Shown here: positions 7,587 through 15,101 of the stretch, one piece after another | Layout of the letters: each line of letters opens with the position of its first letter | How positions within the stretch are numbered: the stretch's first letter is position 1 | NCBI GenBank assembly: GCA_035293805.1 | Contig: DATGMD010000044.1 | Location: 1-64,000, forward strand | DNA: 64,000 nucleotides | Direction of reading: 5' to 3' | DNA from: JAJPHF01 sp035293805 | GTDB taxonomy: Bacteria > Chloroflexota > UBA6077 > JAJPHF01 | The notes under the pieces: generated by a model | What the model saw: the letters and a program-made list of their open reading frames with translations, nothing else | Database searches by the model: none | Told to the model about the DNA's origin: nothing | Position numbers and translations under genes: made by a program

Positions 7587-9119
7587 GTGACCAGTAATCG
7601 CTCGCTCTTCTGGATGCAGTTCCTGCGGACCAGTGCGGTCTGGCTGGTGCAGCAGGTCCTCGGCGTACTCGGCATCGTCGCCAGCGTCGCCCTCGACATC
7701 GCCGTCGCCCAGCTGGCCGCGAACATGGCGAGCCGCTGGGGCTGGGACGTCGTCGCCACGGCGGTGGGCGCGCTGGGCTGGCTGGTCGCCTCCCTGATCG
7801 CGCTGTACTCGCTCAGCCGCTTCCTGCGGCTCCGCCGCCAGCGCACGGTTAGCCTCTGGCTGCTCTTGTCGGGCGTCTACCTGGTGCTCGTGTGGGCGGT
7901 GGGCGGCCTGCCGCTCATCCCGCGGCTACTCGATCTCGGGGCGCCACCCGCCGCCGCGGCCGAGCGGCCGCTCATGCTCGGTGGCGGGCCGTCGGCCGCG
8001 CTGCCCGCCCCGACCGCGAGCCCCAGCCCCACCCGCGCGCCGTCCCCGACCGCCACACCGCTCGCCGCCGCGCCGTCGTCGGCCGCCGCGGCGCCGGCCC
8101 TGCCCCTGTGGGCGCAGAACGCGGACACGGTCACGCTCTACGCGGCGCCCGACCCCGACGCCGACTCGTATAACTCCGTCCCCGCCGGCTCGTACTTCCG
8201 CATCCTCGGCGCCACCGATAGCCGCTACAAGGTCTACTATGGCGGCGACCGTGCCCGCCGCCGGCCGGGCGAGGCGTGGGTGGACAAGACGGACCTGCTC
8301 GCCACCGATCCGCCGCAATTCGCCAAAGTGCGTCAGGCGACCATCCTCTACCCAGAGGCCAGCGCGCGCGGGAGATCGCTCGCCACCGTGCCGCGCGGCG
8401 CCTACGTGGAGATCATGCGCGCCGGCCCCGACGACTGGGCGCGGGTGCTCTACCTGGGCGACGGCCGCGACAACGGCCCGTTCGTCGGCTGGCTCACGGT
8501 TGCCGACCTCGGCCCGTCCGACGTGGACCCGCCGCGCATCGCCCGCTTCACGGCCACCGCGGCGGCGCTCGCCCGCCCGCCCGAGGTGTGGCTGAAGGTG
8601 CCCTATCGCTCCCAGCTCGACGGCACGCCCTGGGCGGCCGCCAACTGCGGGCCGACGAGCGTGTCCATGATCCTCGAGGCCCACGGCGTCCTGGCCGATC
8701 CCACCGACGTGCGCCGCGAGGTCATGGCGCTCCAGGGCACCCAGAACTGCACCGAGTGCGGCTCGTTCATCGAGTCGCTGGCCACCGCGGTCGAGGAGCA
8801 CGGGCTGAAGGCGCTGGGGCTGACCGGCGACGACGGCAAGCTGCGACGCTGGAGCCTCGACGATGTCCGTGCCGCCCTGCGCGCCGGCCATCCCGTCCTC
8901 CCCCAGGTGATGTATCGCCAGCTGCCTGGCCGCGAGGACGTCCCGTACTGGGGCGACCACTACATTGTCGTCACAGGCATCGAGGGCGACTTCTTCCTCT
9001 ACAACGACCCGATCGACGACGGCCCCGGCTATGGGCGCCTGATCTCCGCGGAGCAGCTCAGCCGCGCCATGGGCGCCAGCGACTTCCCGTTCGCCGCCTT
9101 CGCCGCCGCGGCCCCCTGA
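7587..9119 (+). CDS. Membrane-anchored SH3-domain C39-like cysteine peptidase, 510 aa
   Basis: The N-terminus has three hydrophobic segments (about residues 10-125), then a Pro/Ala/Thr/Ser linker, then two bacterial SH3-like domains (about 180-340), which in this family bind cell-wall peptides. The C-terminal domain (about 345-505) is peptidase C39-like: Cys in NCGPTSVSMIL, His in GDHYIVVTGI, and Asn/Asp in LYNDPIDDGPGYG. GTG 7587 is chosen because the promoter overlaps the longer frame's ATG; ATG 7614 is an alternative. The protein probably trims peptides outside the membrane. No transporter gene is adjacent, so a bacteriocin-export role is unlikely. Confidence 0.8.
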   Translation: MTSNRSLFWMQFLRTSAVWLVQQVLGVLGIVASVALDIAVAQLAANMASRWGWDVVATAVGALGWLVASLIALYSLSRFLRLRRQRTVSLWLLLSGVYLVLVWAVGGLPLIPRLLDLGAPPAAAAERPLMLGGGPSAALPAPTASPSPTRAPSPTATPLAAAPSSAAAAPALPLWAQNADTVTLYAAPDPDADSYNSVPAGSYFRILGATDSRYKVYYGGDRARRRPGEAWVDKTDLLATDPPQFAKVRQATILYPEASARGRSLATVPRGAYVEIMRAGPDDWARVLYLGDGRDNGPFVGWLTVADLGPSDVDPPRIARFTATAAALARPPEVWLKVPYRSQLDGTPWAAANCGPTSVSMILEAHGVLADPTDVRREVMALQGTQNCTECGSFIESLATAVEEHGLKALGLTGDDGKLRRWSLDDVRAALRAGHPVLPQVMYRQLPGREDVPYWGDHYIVVTGIEGDFFLYNDPIDDGPGYGRLISAEQLSRAMGASDFPFAAFAAAAP

Positions 9120-9282
9120 GCATCCGCCCCTGCGGTGAACCGCCCTCGCTGTAACTTTTGCGCCCGATACTCGTTTAACGTAGCGAGTGATGCCGTCCGC
9201 GCACGCGCCGCGCCCGGCGAGGCCGGGACCGCCCGACGCGCTCAGGCCGGCCGCGGGACGCCCAAAGAGGAGGAGGAGCGCG

Positions 9283-10002
9283 ATGAGACCGCGCGCGTTG
9301 GCAATGTCTGTGGCGCTATTGCTGCTCGCCGGCACGACGGCTGGCGTAGCGGCAGCCGACCAGGGCGGCCGGCTGGCCGGTACCCCGAGCGCGCGGGTGG
9401 CGAGCGTGCCCGCGGGGCTCGACTCGCTCCTTCCCGGCGACCAGCTCGCACCGACGGGGCCGGCTCAGTGGTATATGCCCTGGCTCACGGGCGGCGCCGG
9501 CAGCAACTATCTCGGTCCGGGCGGCTGGCGCTCGACCCCGCTGAACTATGGCCTGTTCGGCCCCTACCCGCTGCCGCAGACGGCCGCCTTCTTCGGCGCG
9601 ACGAGTTCGCCGCTCGATCCGTACACTACCTTCCTGCTGACGAACGCGCTCGCCTTCCAGAACAGCCTGAACCCGAGTGCGAGCAGCTTGAGCGGTTTCG
9701 GCCCGCTCGCCACCCTCAGCCAGAGCGGGCTCGCCCCCCTGGCCTCGGCGAACATCAACCAGTTGATCCAGCTCGGCCTCGGCACGGGCGGCGTCAACGC
9801 CCAGGGGCAGTTGACCTTTACCTTTGCCAACGGCGGGAACACGTTCGTGCTGCCGCAGGGCCAGACCTTCGGCAACGTGACGCTCGGCCAGATCGCCGGT
9901 ACGGGCACCAGTCTGGTGAGCGGCTTCCCCGGGCTAGGCGGCTTTGGCGGCTTCGGCGGCTTCCCCTTCGGCTTCGGCACAGGGAGCATCACCGGCCAAT
10001 AG
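9283..10002 (+). CDS. Exported hypothetical protein with Gly/Phe-rich C-terminus, 239 aa
   Basis: The family is unknown. A clear signal peptide (MRPRALAMSVALLLLAGTTAG...) is cut near AAA-DQ. The mature part is rich in Gly, Asn, Ser, Leu and Pro, and the last 30 residues are a Gly/Phe repeat (GGFGGFGGF). ATG 9283 follows an unusually long GGAGGAGGAG purine run; an earlier in-frame ATG at 9187 would hide the signal peptide. A strong terminator follows. It is probably a surface or matrix protein. Confidence 0.7.
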   Translation: MRPRALAMSVALLLLAGTTAGVAAADQGGRLAGTPSARVASVPAGLDSLLPGDQLAPTGPAQWYMPWLTGGAGSNYLGPGGWRSTPLNYGLFGPYPLPQTAAFFGATSSPLDPYTTFLLTNALAFQNSLNPSASSLSGFGPLATLSQSGLAPLASANINQLIQLGLGTGGVNAQGQLTFTFANGGNTFVLPQGQTFGNVTLGQIAGTGTSLVSGFPGLGGFGGFGGFPFGFGTGSITGQ

Positions 10003-10022
10003 CCCGCTGCTGACGTCCGCAG

Positions 10023-10060
10023 CGCGCAAGGCCCTGGTCGGCCAGGGCCTTGCGCGTTTT
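10023..10060 (+). terminator. Intrinsic terminator
   Basis: A perfect 15-bp stem (10023-10037 with 10042-10056) with loop TCGG is followed by TTTT. It ends the exported-protein transcript before the lexA promoter. Confidence 0.92.
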
Positions 10061-10142
10061 CGTGCCGGACCGGCCGGACCGCCGCGTTCGCCGGTGCTAC
10101 GGCGGGCGGCCACCAAATCGGCGCTCTCCGCACCACGCTTGC

Positions 10143-10171
10143 TTGACATACGCCGCGCGGCCCCCTAGAAT
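10143..10171 (+). promoter_or_regulatory. lexA promoter
   Basis: TTGACA (10143-10148) and TAGAAT (10166-10171) are spaced by 17 bp. The expected start point, about 10178, falls inside the LexA box. Confidence 0.85.
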
Positions 10172-10177
10172 GATCGC

Positions 10178-10191
10178 AGAACACCCGTTCT
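10178..10191. promoter_or_regulatory. SOS (LexA) box
   Basis: AGAACACCCGTTCT is a perfect palindromic GAAC-N4-GTTC site like the Bacillus/actinobacterial SOS box. It lies 6 bp after the -10 box of the lexA promoter, so bound LexA would block its own transcription. Confidence 0.85.
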
Positions 10192-10280
10192 AGCGAGCAG
10201 GGCCGCGGTAGCCGCGTAGCCGCCCAGCCGCGCCGAGCGCCCGGGCGCCGTCCCGGGGTCCACGGAGGGAGAACGTCGCC

Positions 10281-10913
10281 ATGCGGTCGCTGAGCGTGCG
10301 CCAGCAACAAATGCTCCAGTTCATTCGGGAGTTTCTCCATCGCCACGGCTATCCGCCCAGTATCCGCGACATCGCCCAGGCGGTCGGCATCTCGTCCACC
10401 TCGGTGGTCGACTACAACCTGCGCGTCCTCGAGCGCAACGGCTACATTCGCCGCGCGCGCGACGTGTCGCGCGGGCTCGAGCTACTGGCCGACGTGGGCG
10501 AGCCGGTCCCGGCGCGCGTCGTCGAGGTGCCGGTCATTGGCCGCATCGCCGCGGGCGCCCCGATCGAGGCACTCGCCGAGCGCACCGAGACGCTGCCGCT
10601 CGGCGCCGACCTGGCGACCGAGGGCTGCTACGCTCTCCAGGTCCGCGGCAAGTCGATGATCGAGGATCTGATCGACGACGGCGACCTGGTTGTCATACGA
10701 CCGCAGGAGACTGCCAACAACGGCGATATCGTCGTGGCGCTCCTGCTCGACAGCGAGGCCCCGGAAGGCGTCGCCACGCTCAAGCGCTTCTATCGCGAGC
10801 GCGACCGCGTGCGCCTCCAGCCGGCGAACTCGGAGATGCAGCCGATCTACGTCGACCCCGCCGCGCTGCGCGTGCAGGGCAAGGTTGTGGCGGTCGTCCG
10901 CCAGCTCCACTAG
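10281..10913 (+). CDS. lexA: SOS transcriptional repressor LexA, 210 aa
   Basis: LexA represses DNA-damage genes and cleaves itself when RecA filaments form. The winged helix covers residues 1-70 (PPSIRDIAQAVGISSTSVV recognition region). The cleavage bond is Ala91-Gly92, the nucleophile Ser125 in GKSMIEDLI and the general base Lys168 in ATLKRF. All key residues are present and the length is normal. GGAGGGAG precedes ATG 10281. The promoter carries its own SOS box. A leader of about 100 nt lies between the start point and the ATG. Confidence 0.97.
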   Translation: MRSLSVRQQQMLQFIREFLHRHGYPPSIRDIAQAVGISSTSVVDYNLRVLERNGYIRRARDVSRGLELLADVGEPVPARVVEVPVIGRIAAGAPIEALAERTETLPLGADLATEGCYALQVRGKSMIEDLIDDGDLVVIRPQETANNGDIVVALLLDSEAPEGVATLKRFYRERDRVRLQPANSEMQPIYVDPAALRVQGKVVAVVRQLH

Positions 10914-10960
10914 CTCGTCCTCCCCCCGTGCCCCGCGCCTAGGCTCACCCGCTCGCCCGC

Positions 10961-10985
10961 TGTAGGGGCGCTGCTGGCTCCGCCC
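10961..10985. repeat. GTAGGGGCG-type palindrome
   Basis: TGTAGGGGCG followed by CTGCTGGCT and CCGCCC resembles the palindrome core in copy A (about 160-185), at 37.09 kb and, inverted, at 58.68-58.70 kb. It is one of the short dispersed palindrome families of this window. Confidence 0.4.
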
Positions 10986-11090
10986 AGTTCGGTTGCCCCC
11001 GGGCCGGCGTTCCGGCGCCGCCGGCCGCCCTCCCTCTGCGGCATCCCTCACCATGCCGTCCGGGCAGGGGGCGCCCGGCCCAGTGCCCTT

Positions 11091-11132
11091 TGTGACCGAT
11101 GCACAAACGGCTGCGGAGAATCTTCGGTCACA
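11091..11132. promoter_or_regulatory. Inverted repeat upstream of glnA
   Basis: TGTGACCGA (11091-11099) and TCGGTCACA (11124-11132) form a perfect 9-bp inverted repeat with a 24-bp spacer, 74 bp before the glnA start. A weak -10-like TACCAT lies at 11164-11169. The repeat may be a double operator for a nitrogen regulator or a leader hairpin; I cannot assign a regulator. Confidence 0.45.
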
Positions 11133-11205
11133 TGCCACAATGACCTGTCGCCCGGGCCGCTGCTACCATCCCTCGGACACCGACTGTCACCACTAGGAGG
11201 GTAGC

Positions 11206-12657
11206 GTGCTGACCGAGTCGCGGCCGGACGTGAGCGCCAAGGCGCAAGCCGTTATCGCGATGGCCCAGGAGAAGGGCATCCAGATCGTCGACCTAAAGTT
11301 CATCGACCTGCCGGGCCTCTGGCAGCACTTCTCGATCCCGGTGAAGGATCTGACCGTCGACCTGTTCCGCGAGGGCATCGGCTTCGACGGGTCGAGCATC
11401 CGCGGCTTCCAGAAGATCAACGAGAGCGACATGCTCTTGATGCCCGATCCCGCCACCGCCTTCGTCGACCCCATCACCAAGGCCCCGACGCTCAGCCTGA
11501 TCTGCGACGTGGCCGAGCCCGGCACCATGGCGGCCTACTCCCGCGACCCTCGCAACGTCGCCAAGAAAGCCGAAGCCTACCTGGTGCAGACGGGGATCGC
11601 CACGACGAGCTACTGGGGCCCCGAGTGCGAGTTCTATATCTTCAACAGCATTAGCTTCGACCAGACCAGCCACAGCGGCTTCTACTTCATCGACTCCGAC
11701 GAGGGCATCTGGAACAGCGGCCAGCCCACGAACGGGAAGCCCAACCTCGGCTACCGCCCGCGCTACAAGGAAGGCTACTTCCCGGTGCCGCCCACCGATA
11801 AGCTCCAGGACCTCCGCTCGGAGATGATGCTGGAGCTCATCGCCGCGGGCGTCGACATCGAGGTCCACCACCACGAGGTCGGCACGGCGGGCCAGGCCGA
11901 GATCGACATGCGCTTCGACACCTTGACGACGATGGCCGACAAGGTGATGAAGTACAAATACATCGTGCGTAACGTCGCCTACCGCAACGGCTACACCGCG
12001 ACGTTCATGCCAAAGCCCCTGTTCGGCGACAACGGCTCGGGCATGCACACGCACCAGAGCCTCTGGGACGGCGACACCAACCTGTTCTACGACAAGAATG
12101 GCTACGCGCTGCTCTCCGAGATGTGCCGCCACTACATCGGCGGCCTGCTCAAGCACGCGCCGGCTATCCTGGCGTTCGCCGCGCCGACCACCAACTCCTA
12201 CCGCCGCCTCGTGCCGGGCTACGAGGCGCCGATCAACCTGGTGTACTCCCAGCGCAACCGCTCGGCCTGCATCCGCATCCCCACCTACTCGCCCAGCCCC
12301 AAGGCCCGGCGTTTGGAGTTCCGCGCGCCCGATCCGTCCTGCAACCCGTACCTCAGCTTCGCCGCGCTGCTGATGGCGGGACTGGACGGCGTGCAGAACC
12401 GCATCGAGCCCCCCGCCCCGGTCGACGTCGACCTCTACGAGCTGGAGCCCGAGGAGGCCGCGAAGATCCAGTCCGCGCCCGGGTCGCTGGCCGAGGTGCT
12501 CGACGCGCTGGAAACCGACCACGACTTCCTCCTGAAGGGCGATGTCTTCACGCCCGACTTGATCGAGACGTGGATCGACTACAAGCGCGAGCGCGAGCTA
12601 GAGGCCATCAACCTGCGCCCCCATCCCTACGAGTTCCACCTCTACTACGACATCTAA
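11206..12657 (+). CDS. glnA: Glutamine synthetase type I, 483 aa
   Basis: It makes glutamine from glutamate, ammonia and ATP as a dodecamer in the cytoplasm. The beta-grasp domain (about 15-105, GFDGSSIRGFQ) and the catalytic domain are complete: PECEFYIF, EVGTAGQAEIDMRFDT, NGSGMHTHQSLW, the NRSACIRIP loop and LEFRAPDPSCNPYL. The LYELEPEE motif places Tyr411 at the site adenylylated in type I-beta enzymes. The start is GTG 11206 after TAGGAGGG. Length is slightly above the usual 470. A 9-bp inverted repeat lies upstream and hairpins follow. No adenylyltransferase or PII gene is in the window. Confidence 0.97.
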   Translation: MLTESRPDVSAKAQAVIAMAQEKGIQIVDLKFIDLPGLWQHFSIPVKDLTVDLFREGIGFDGSSIRGFQKINESDMLLMPDPATAFVDPITKAPTLSLICDVAEPGTMAAYSRDPRNVAKKAEAYLVQTGIATTSYWGPECEFYIFNSISFDQTSHSGFYFIDSDEGIWNSGQPTNGKPNLGYRPRYKEGYFPVPPTDKLQDLRSEMMLELIAAGVDIEVHHHEVGTAGQAEIDMRFDTLTTMADKVMKYKYIVRNVAYRNGYTATFMPKPLFGDNGSGMHTHQSLWDGDTNLFYDKNGYALLSEMCRHYIGGLLKHAPAILAFAAPTTNSYRRLVPGYEAPINLVYSQRNRSACIRIPTYSPSPKARRLEFRAPDPSCNPYLSFAALLMAGLDGVQNRIEPPAPVDVDLYELEPEEAAKIQSAPGSLAEVLDALETDHDFLLKGDVFTPDLIETWIDYKRERELEAINLRPHPYEFHLYYDI

Positions 12658-12677
12658 GCGGCCGGCCCAGGTTGGTT

Positions 12678-12702
12678 GTCTGTTCGGCTTCGCCAAACAG
12701 AC
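12678..12702 (+). terminator. Hairpin after glnA
   Basis: An 11-bp stem (12678-12688 with 12692-12702) has one mismatch and a TTC loop, 20 bp after the glnA stop. A similar hairpin in style follows mscL. Confidence 0.6.
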
Positions 12703-12797
12703 ACACTATCCCTGGCCGAGGGCGTAGGTGTCGGCAGCCCGCTCAAGCCAGCCGCACACGGCTGCAGCCGCGGGCGCGCACCCACGGTAGTGGCGCG

Positions 12798-12849
12798 AAG
12801 GGACACGAACAGGACCGCCGAGTGTTCGGCGGTCCTGTTCGTGTCCCTT
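12798..12849. terminator. 24-bp perfect hairpin between convergent genes
   Basis: A perfect 24-bp stem (12798-12821 with 12826-12849) and a GTGT loop end 14 bp before the stop of the 79-aa gene. It probably terminates that minus-strand transcript and backs up the glnA terminator. Confidence 0.75.
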
Positions 12850-12863
12850 GCGAAGGAGTCTGG

Positions 12864-13103
12864 CTAGGCCACGCGCTCGCCGCCCCCCGAGCCAAACAGG
12901 CTCGCGGTCAGGTCGCTTTCGCTGGCCACGTAGCGCTTCGTACTCTCCGCCGGCAGCCGGCGCTTGGACACGACACGCTCGCGAACGGAGGCGCACCGCT
13001 GGCACGACCACCGCTCCACGATGCCCCGGTCGGTCGCTTCCTTGGCGATCAGCCAGTGGTGCGGGGGACAGGCGGCAGGCTGTGCCAGGACCACATCTTC
13101 CAT
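12864..13103 (-). CDS. Small putative zinc-binding protein, 79 aa
   Basis: The family is not named. The product shows CPPHHWLI (Cys12, His15, His16) and later CQRC (about 34-37), a C-x2-HH...C-x2-C arrangement that would bind one zinc. AAGGAG precedes ATG 13103. The C-terminal third is basic and Ser-rich. A 54-aa gene lies 87 bp upstream on the same strand, so the two may be co-transcribed. A 24-bp hairpin ends the transcript. A DNA- or RNA-binding role is only a guess. Confidence 0.6.
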   Translation of the reverse strand: MEDVVLAQPAACPPHHWLIAKEATDRGIVERWSCQRCASVRERVVSKRRLPAESTKRYVASESDLTASLFGSGGGERVA

Positions 13104-13190
13104 GCTTCTCTCCTTGGCGAGCCCACCGTGGGGCCCGATGGTACTGTTTTGGCGAACGATCGCGGCCGGTACGCCGCGCCGGCCGGGCGC

Positions 13191-13355
13191 TCAGGCGGCC
13201 GGGCGGGCGTAGATCACCGGCGCCCCGTCGGCGCCGCGAATCGTGACGTCCTCGGCGCGCACGCGCGCCGGCTCCGCCACCAGCTCCCACACCGTCCCGG
13301 CCGACCGGTGGAACAGGCGGGCGATCTGCTCGGCAACCAGCAGGTCCGTTTGCAT
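13191..13355 (-). CDS. Small protein with HTH-like N-terminus, 54 aa
   Basis: This short gene starts at ATG 13355 after GGAGGTG and stops at TGA 13193. The sequence AEQIARLFHRSAGTVWELV resembles one helix-turn-helix unit; the second half is two predicted beta strands (EDVTIRGADGAPVIYA). I cannot name a family. It lies upstream of the 79-aa gene and about 180 bp downstream (minus sense) of a CRP-type palindrome. Confidence 0.5.
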   Translation of the reverse strand: MQTDLLVAEQIARLFHRSAGTVWELVAEPARVRAEDVTIRGADGAPVIYARPAA

Positions 13356-13485
13356 GACCGCACCTCCGTCGCGGATGTCTCTCTACTACGACTCTCGGCA
13401 CTCGCCCGGCGTTCCGCCAATTGGGCAGTGCCGCGTCGGCTCGCTGAGCCAGCGGGCCGCCGTGCGGTCCCGCATCGCTCACGTT

Positions 13486-13522
13486 CAGCTTACGGAACCG
13501 GCGCGCGGTTGGCTGTAAGCTG
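13486..13522. terminator. Hairpin in the map/small-gene spacer
   Basis: CAGCTTAC (13486-13493) pairs with GTAAGCTG (13515-13522), with a further AACC/GGTT pairing inside. It may end the map transcript (minus strand) or be a regulatory structure; there is no T tract. Confidence 0.4.
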
Positions 13523-13536
13523 AGAGACACCCCGCG

Positions 13537-13552
13537 TGTGATCCACGTCACA
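13537..13552. promoter_or_regulatory. CRP/FNR-type palindrome
   Basis: TGTGATCCACGTCACA fits the TGTGA-N6-TCACA consensus exactly. It lies between the end of map and the two tiny minus-strand genes, about 180 bp upstream of the 54-aa gene. No CRP-family regulator gene is in the window. Confidence 0.5.
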
Positions 13553-13621
13553 GGCGGTGGAGGGAGCACTCCAGTGTACCCGACTTTCGCCGGATGCGCG
13601 CGGCTCGCGTGGAATCCGCCG

Positions 13622-14374
13622 TCAGGCGGAGGGGAGCCGCGTGAGCACCTCGTGGCCCGTCGGCGTGACGGCAACCGTGTGCTCGAAGTGCGCCGACCAG
13701 CGGCCGTCGAGCGTCACGGCCGTCCAGCCGTCGTCGAGGATCCGCACCTCGGCGCAGCCCAGGTTGACCTGCGGCTCGATGGCGATCACCATACCTGGCT
13801 GCAGCGTGAGACCGCGCCCCGGCGGGCCGTAGTTGGGCACCTGCGGCGCCTCGTGCATCGCGCGGCCGATCCCGTGGCCCACGAACTCGCGCACCACGCA
13901 CAAGCCGTGCTTCTCGACGTGGCGCTGGATCGCGTTGGACACGTCGCCAATTCGGTTGCCCGGGCGCACCTGCTCCACACCCAGCAGCGTCGCCTCCTCG
14001 GTCACGCGGATCAGCCGCTCGACCTCGGGCGCCACCTTCCCAACGGGGACCGTCACCGCCGCGTCGCCATAGTAGCCGTTCTTCACGGCCACCACGTCAA
14101 GCTTCACGATGTCGCCGGCCTCGATGCGCCGCCGGCCCGGGATGCCGTGGACGACTTCCTCGTTGACCGAGACGCAGAGCTGCCCGGGGAACCCGAAATA
14201 GTTGAGTGTGCCCGAGCGCGCGCCATGCCGTCGGAAGCACTGCTCCGCCAACCGCCCCAGGTCGCGGGTCAGCATGCCGGGGCGGATCGCCTCGCGCAGC
14301 TCGGCAATCGTGTGCGCGACGACCTGTGACGCGGCGCGCATCGCCTCCAGCTCGCGCGGCGACTTCAGCGACAC
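13622..14374 (-). CDS. map: Methionine aminopeptidase type I, 250 aa
   Basis: It removes the N-terminal Met from new proteins, using two metal ions. In the 250-aa form the residues are His76 (VVHGIPG), Asp93, Asp104, His167 (GHGIGRAMHE), Glu200 (IAIEPQ) and Glu231 (HFEHT); all are present. I chose GTG 14374 because the family starts near SLKSPRELEAMR; the longer GTG at 14416 overlaps a likely -10 box (TATACT on the minus strand, 14421-14426). It is divergent from coaE with a short shared promoter region. Confidence 0.93.
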   Translation of the reverse strand: MSLKSPRELEAMRAASQVVAHTIAELREAIRPGMLTRDLGRLAEQCFRRHGARSGTLNYFGFPGQLCVSVNEEVVHGIPGRRRIEAGDIVKLDVVAVKNGYYGDAAVTVPVGKVAPEVERLIRVTEEATLLGVEQVRPGNRIGDVSNAIQRHVEKHGLCVVREFVGHGIGRAMHEAPQVPNYGPPGRGLTLQPGMVIAIEPQVNLGCAEVRILDDGWTAVTLDGRWSAHFEHTVAVTPTGHEVLTRLPSA

Positions 14375-14464
14375 GGTATTGTCGGCAGTCGGACGGAGCG
14401 CGCCCCTGCTACACACGGCAGTATACTTCCTCGGCGGCGGTTGGCTGCTTGGAAACTATACCAC

Positions 14465-15085
14465 ATGCCTTACATCATCGGGCTCACCGGCAACATCGGC
14501 GCGGGCAAGAGCGAGGTCGTGCGCGTCCTGCGCGAGCTAGGCGCCGAGAGCATCGATGCCGACCGGCTCGGCCACGAGGTCATGGCGCCCGGCACGCCGG
14601 AGTGGGAGCGGCTCGTCGCCCGCTTCGGCCGCGACATCTTGCAGGCCGACGACACGGTGGACCGCCGCAAGCTCGGCGCCATCGTCTTCGCCGACCCCGC
14701 CGCCCTCGCCGACCTGGAGCGCATCGTCCATCCGGGCGTGCGCGCCCGCATCCGCGCCCGCTTCGCGGCCACTGAGCGCCCGGTCATCGTCGTCGAGGCC
14801 ATCAAGCTATTGGAGAGCGGCCTGTACCTGGAGGTCGACGCCGTCTGGGTGGTCGTCGCGGCCCGCGAGGTGCGCGTGCGCCGGCTGGTCGACACGCGAG
14901 GGCTAACCGTGGCCGAGGCCGAGATGCGGGTGGACGCCCAGACGCCCGAGGCCGACAAGGTGGCGCGGGCCGACGTGGTAATCGAGAACAGCGGCGACCG
15001 AGCCGCCCTGCGCGCGCAGGTGGTCGCTGCCTGGCAGGCCGTCGAGGCGGGCACCGCGCCTCGCCGCCGCGGCGAGCCGCGGTGA
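14465..15085 (+). CDS. coaE: Dephospho-CoA kinase, 206 aa
   Basis: It phosphorylates dephospho-CoA in the last step of CoA synthesis. The P-loop GNIGAGKS is at residues 9-16, DADRLGHEV follows at about 37, and the CoA-binding region (IVHPGVRARI) and lid (VDTRGLTVAEAEMRVDAQ) are normal. Length is standard. ATG 14465 is preceded by ACTATACCAC, with no ribosome site, and a -10-like TATACC ends 2 nt before it, so the mRNA may be leaderless or nearly so. A TTG at 14441 is a less likely start. The next gene follows after 16 bp. Confidence 0.93.
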   Translation: MPYIIGLTGNIGAGKSEVVRVLRELGAESIDADRLGHEVMAPGTPEWERLVARFGRDILQADDTVDRRKLGAIVFADPAALADLERIVHPGVRARIRARFAATERPVIVVEAIKLLESGLYLEVDAVWVVVAAREVRVRRLVDTRGLTVAEAEMRVDAQTPEADKVARADVVIENSGDRAALRAQVVAAWQAVEAGTAPRRRGEPR

Positions 15086-15101
15086 GTTGGCAGGAGGGTT
15101 G

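Noticed and set aside
7926..9335. A 469-codon minus-strand frame opposite the C39 peptidase
   Set aside because: The peptidase has a promoter, SH3 domains and catalytic residues; the other frame has none.
11293..12522. A 409-codon frame opposite glnA
   Set aside because: glnA is unmistakable; this frame is its shadow.
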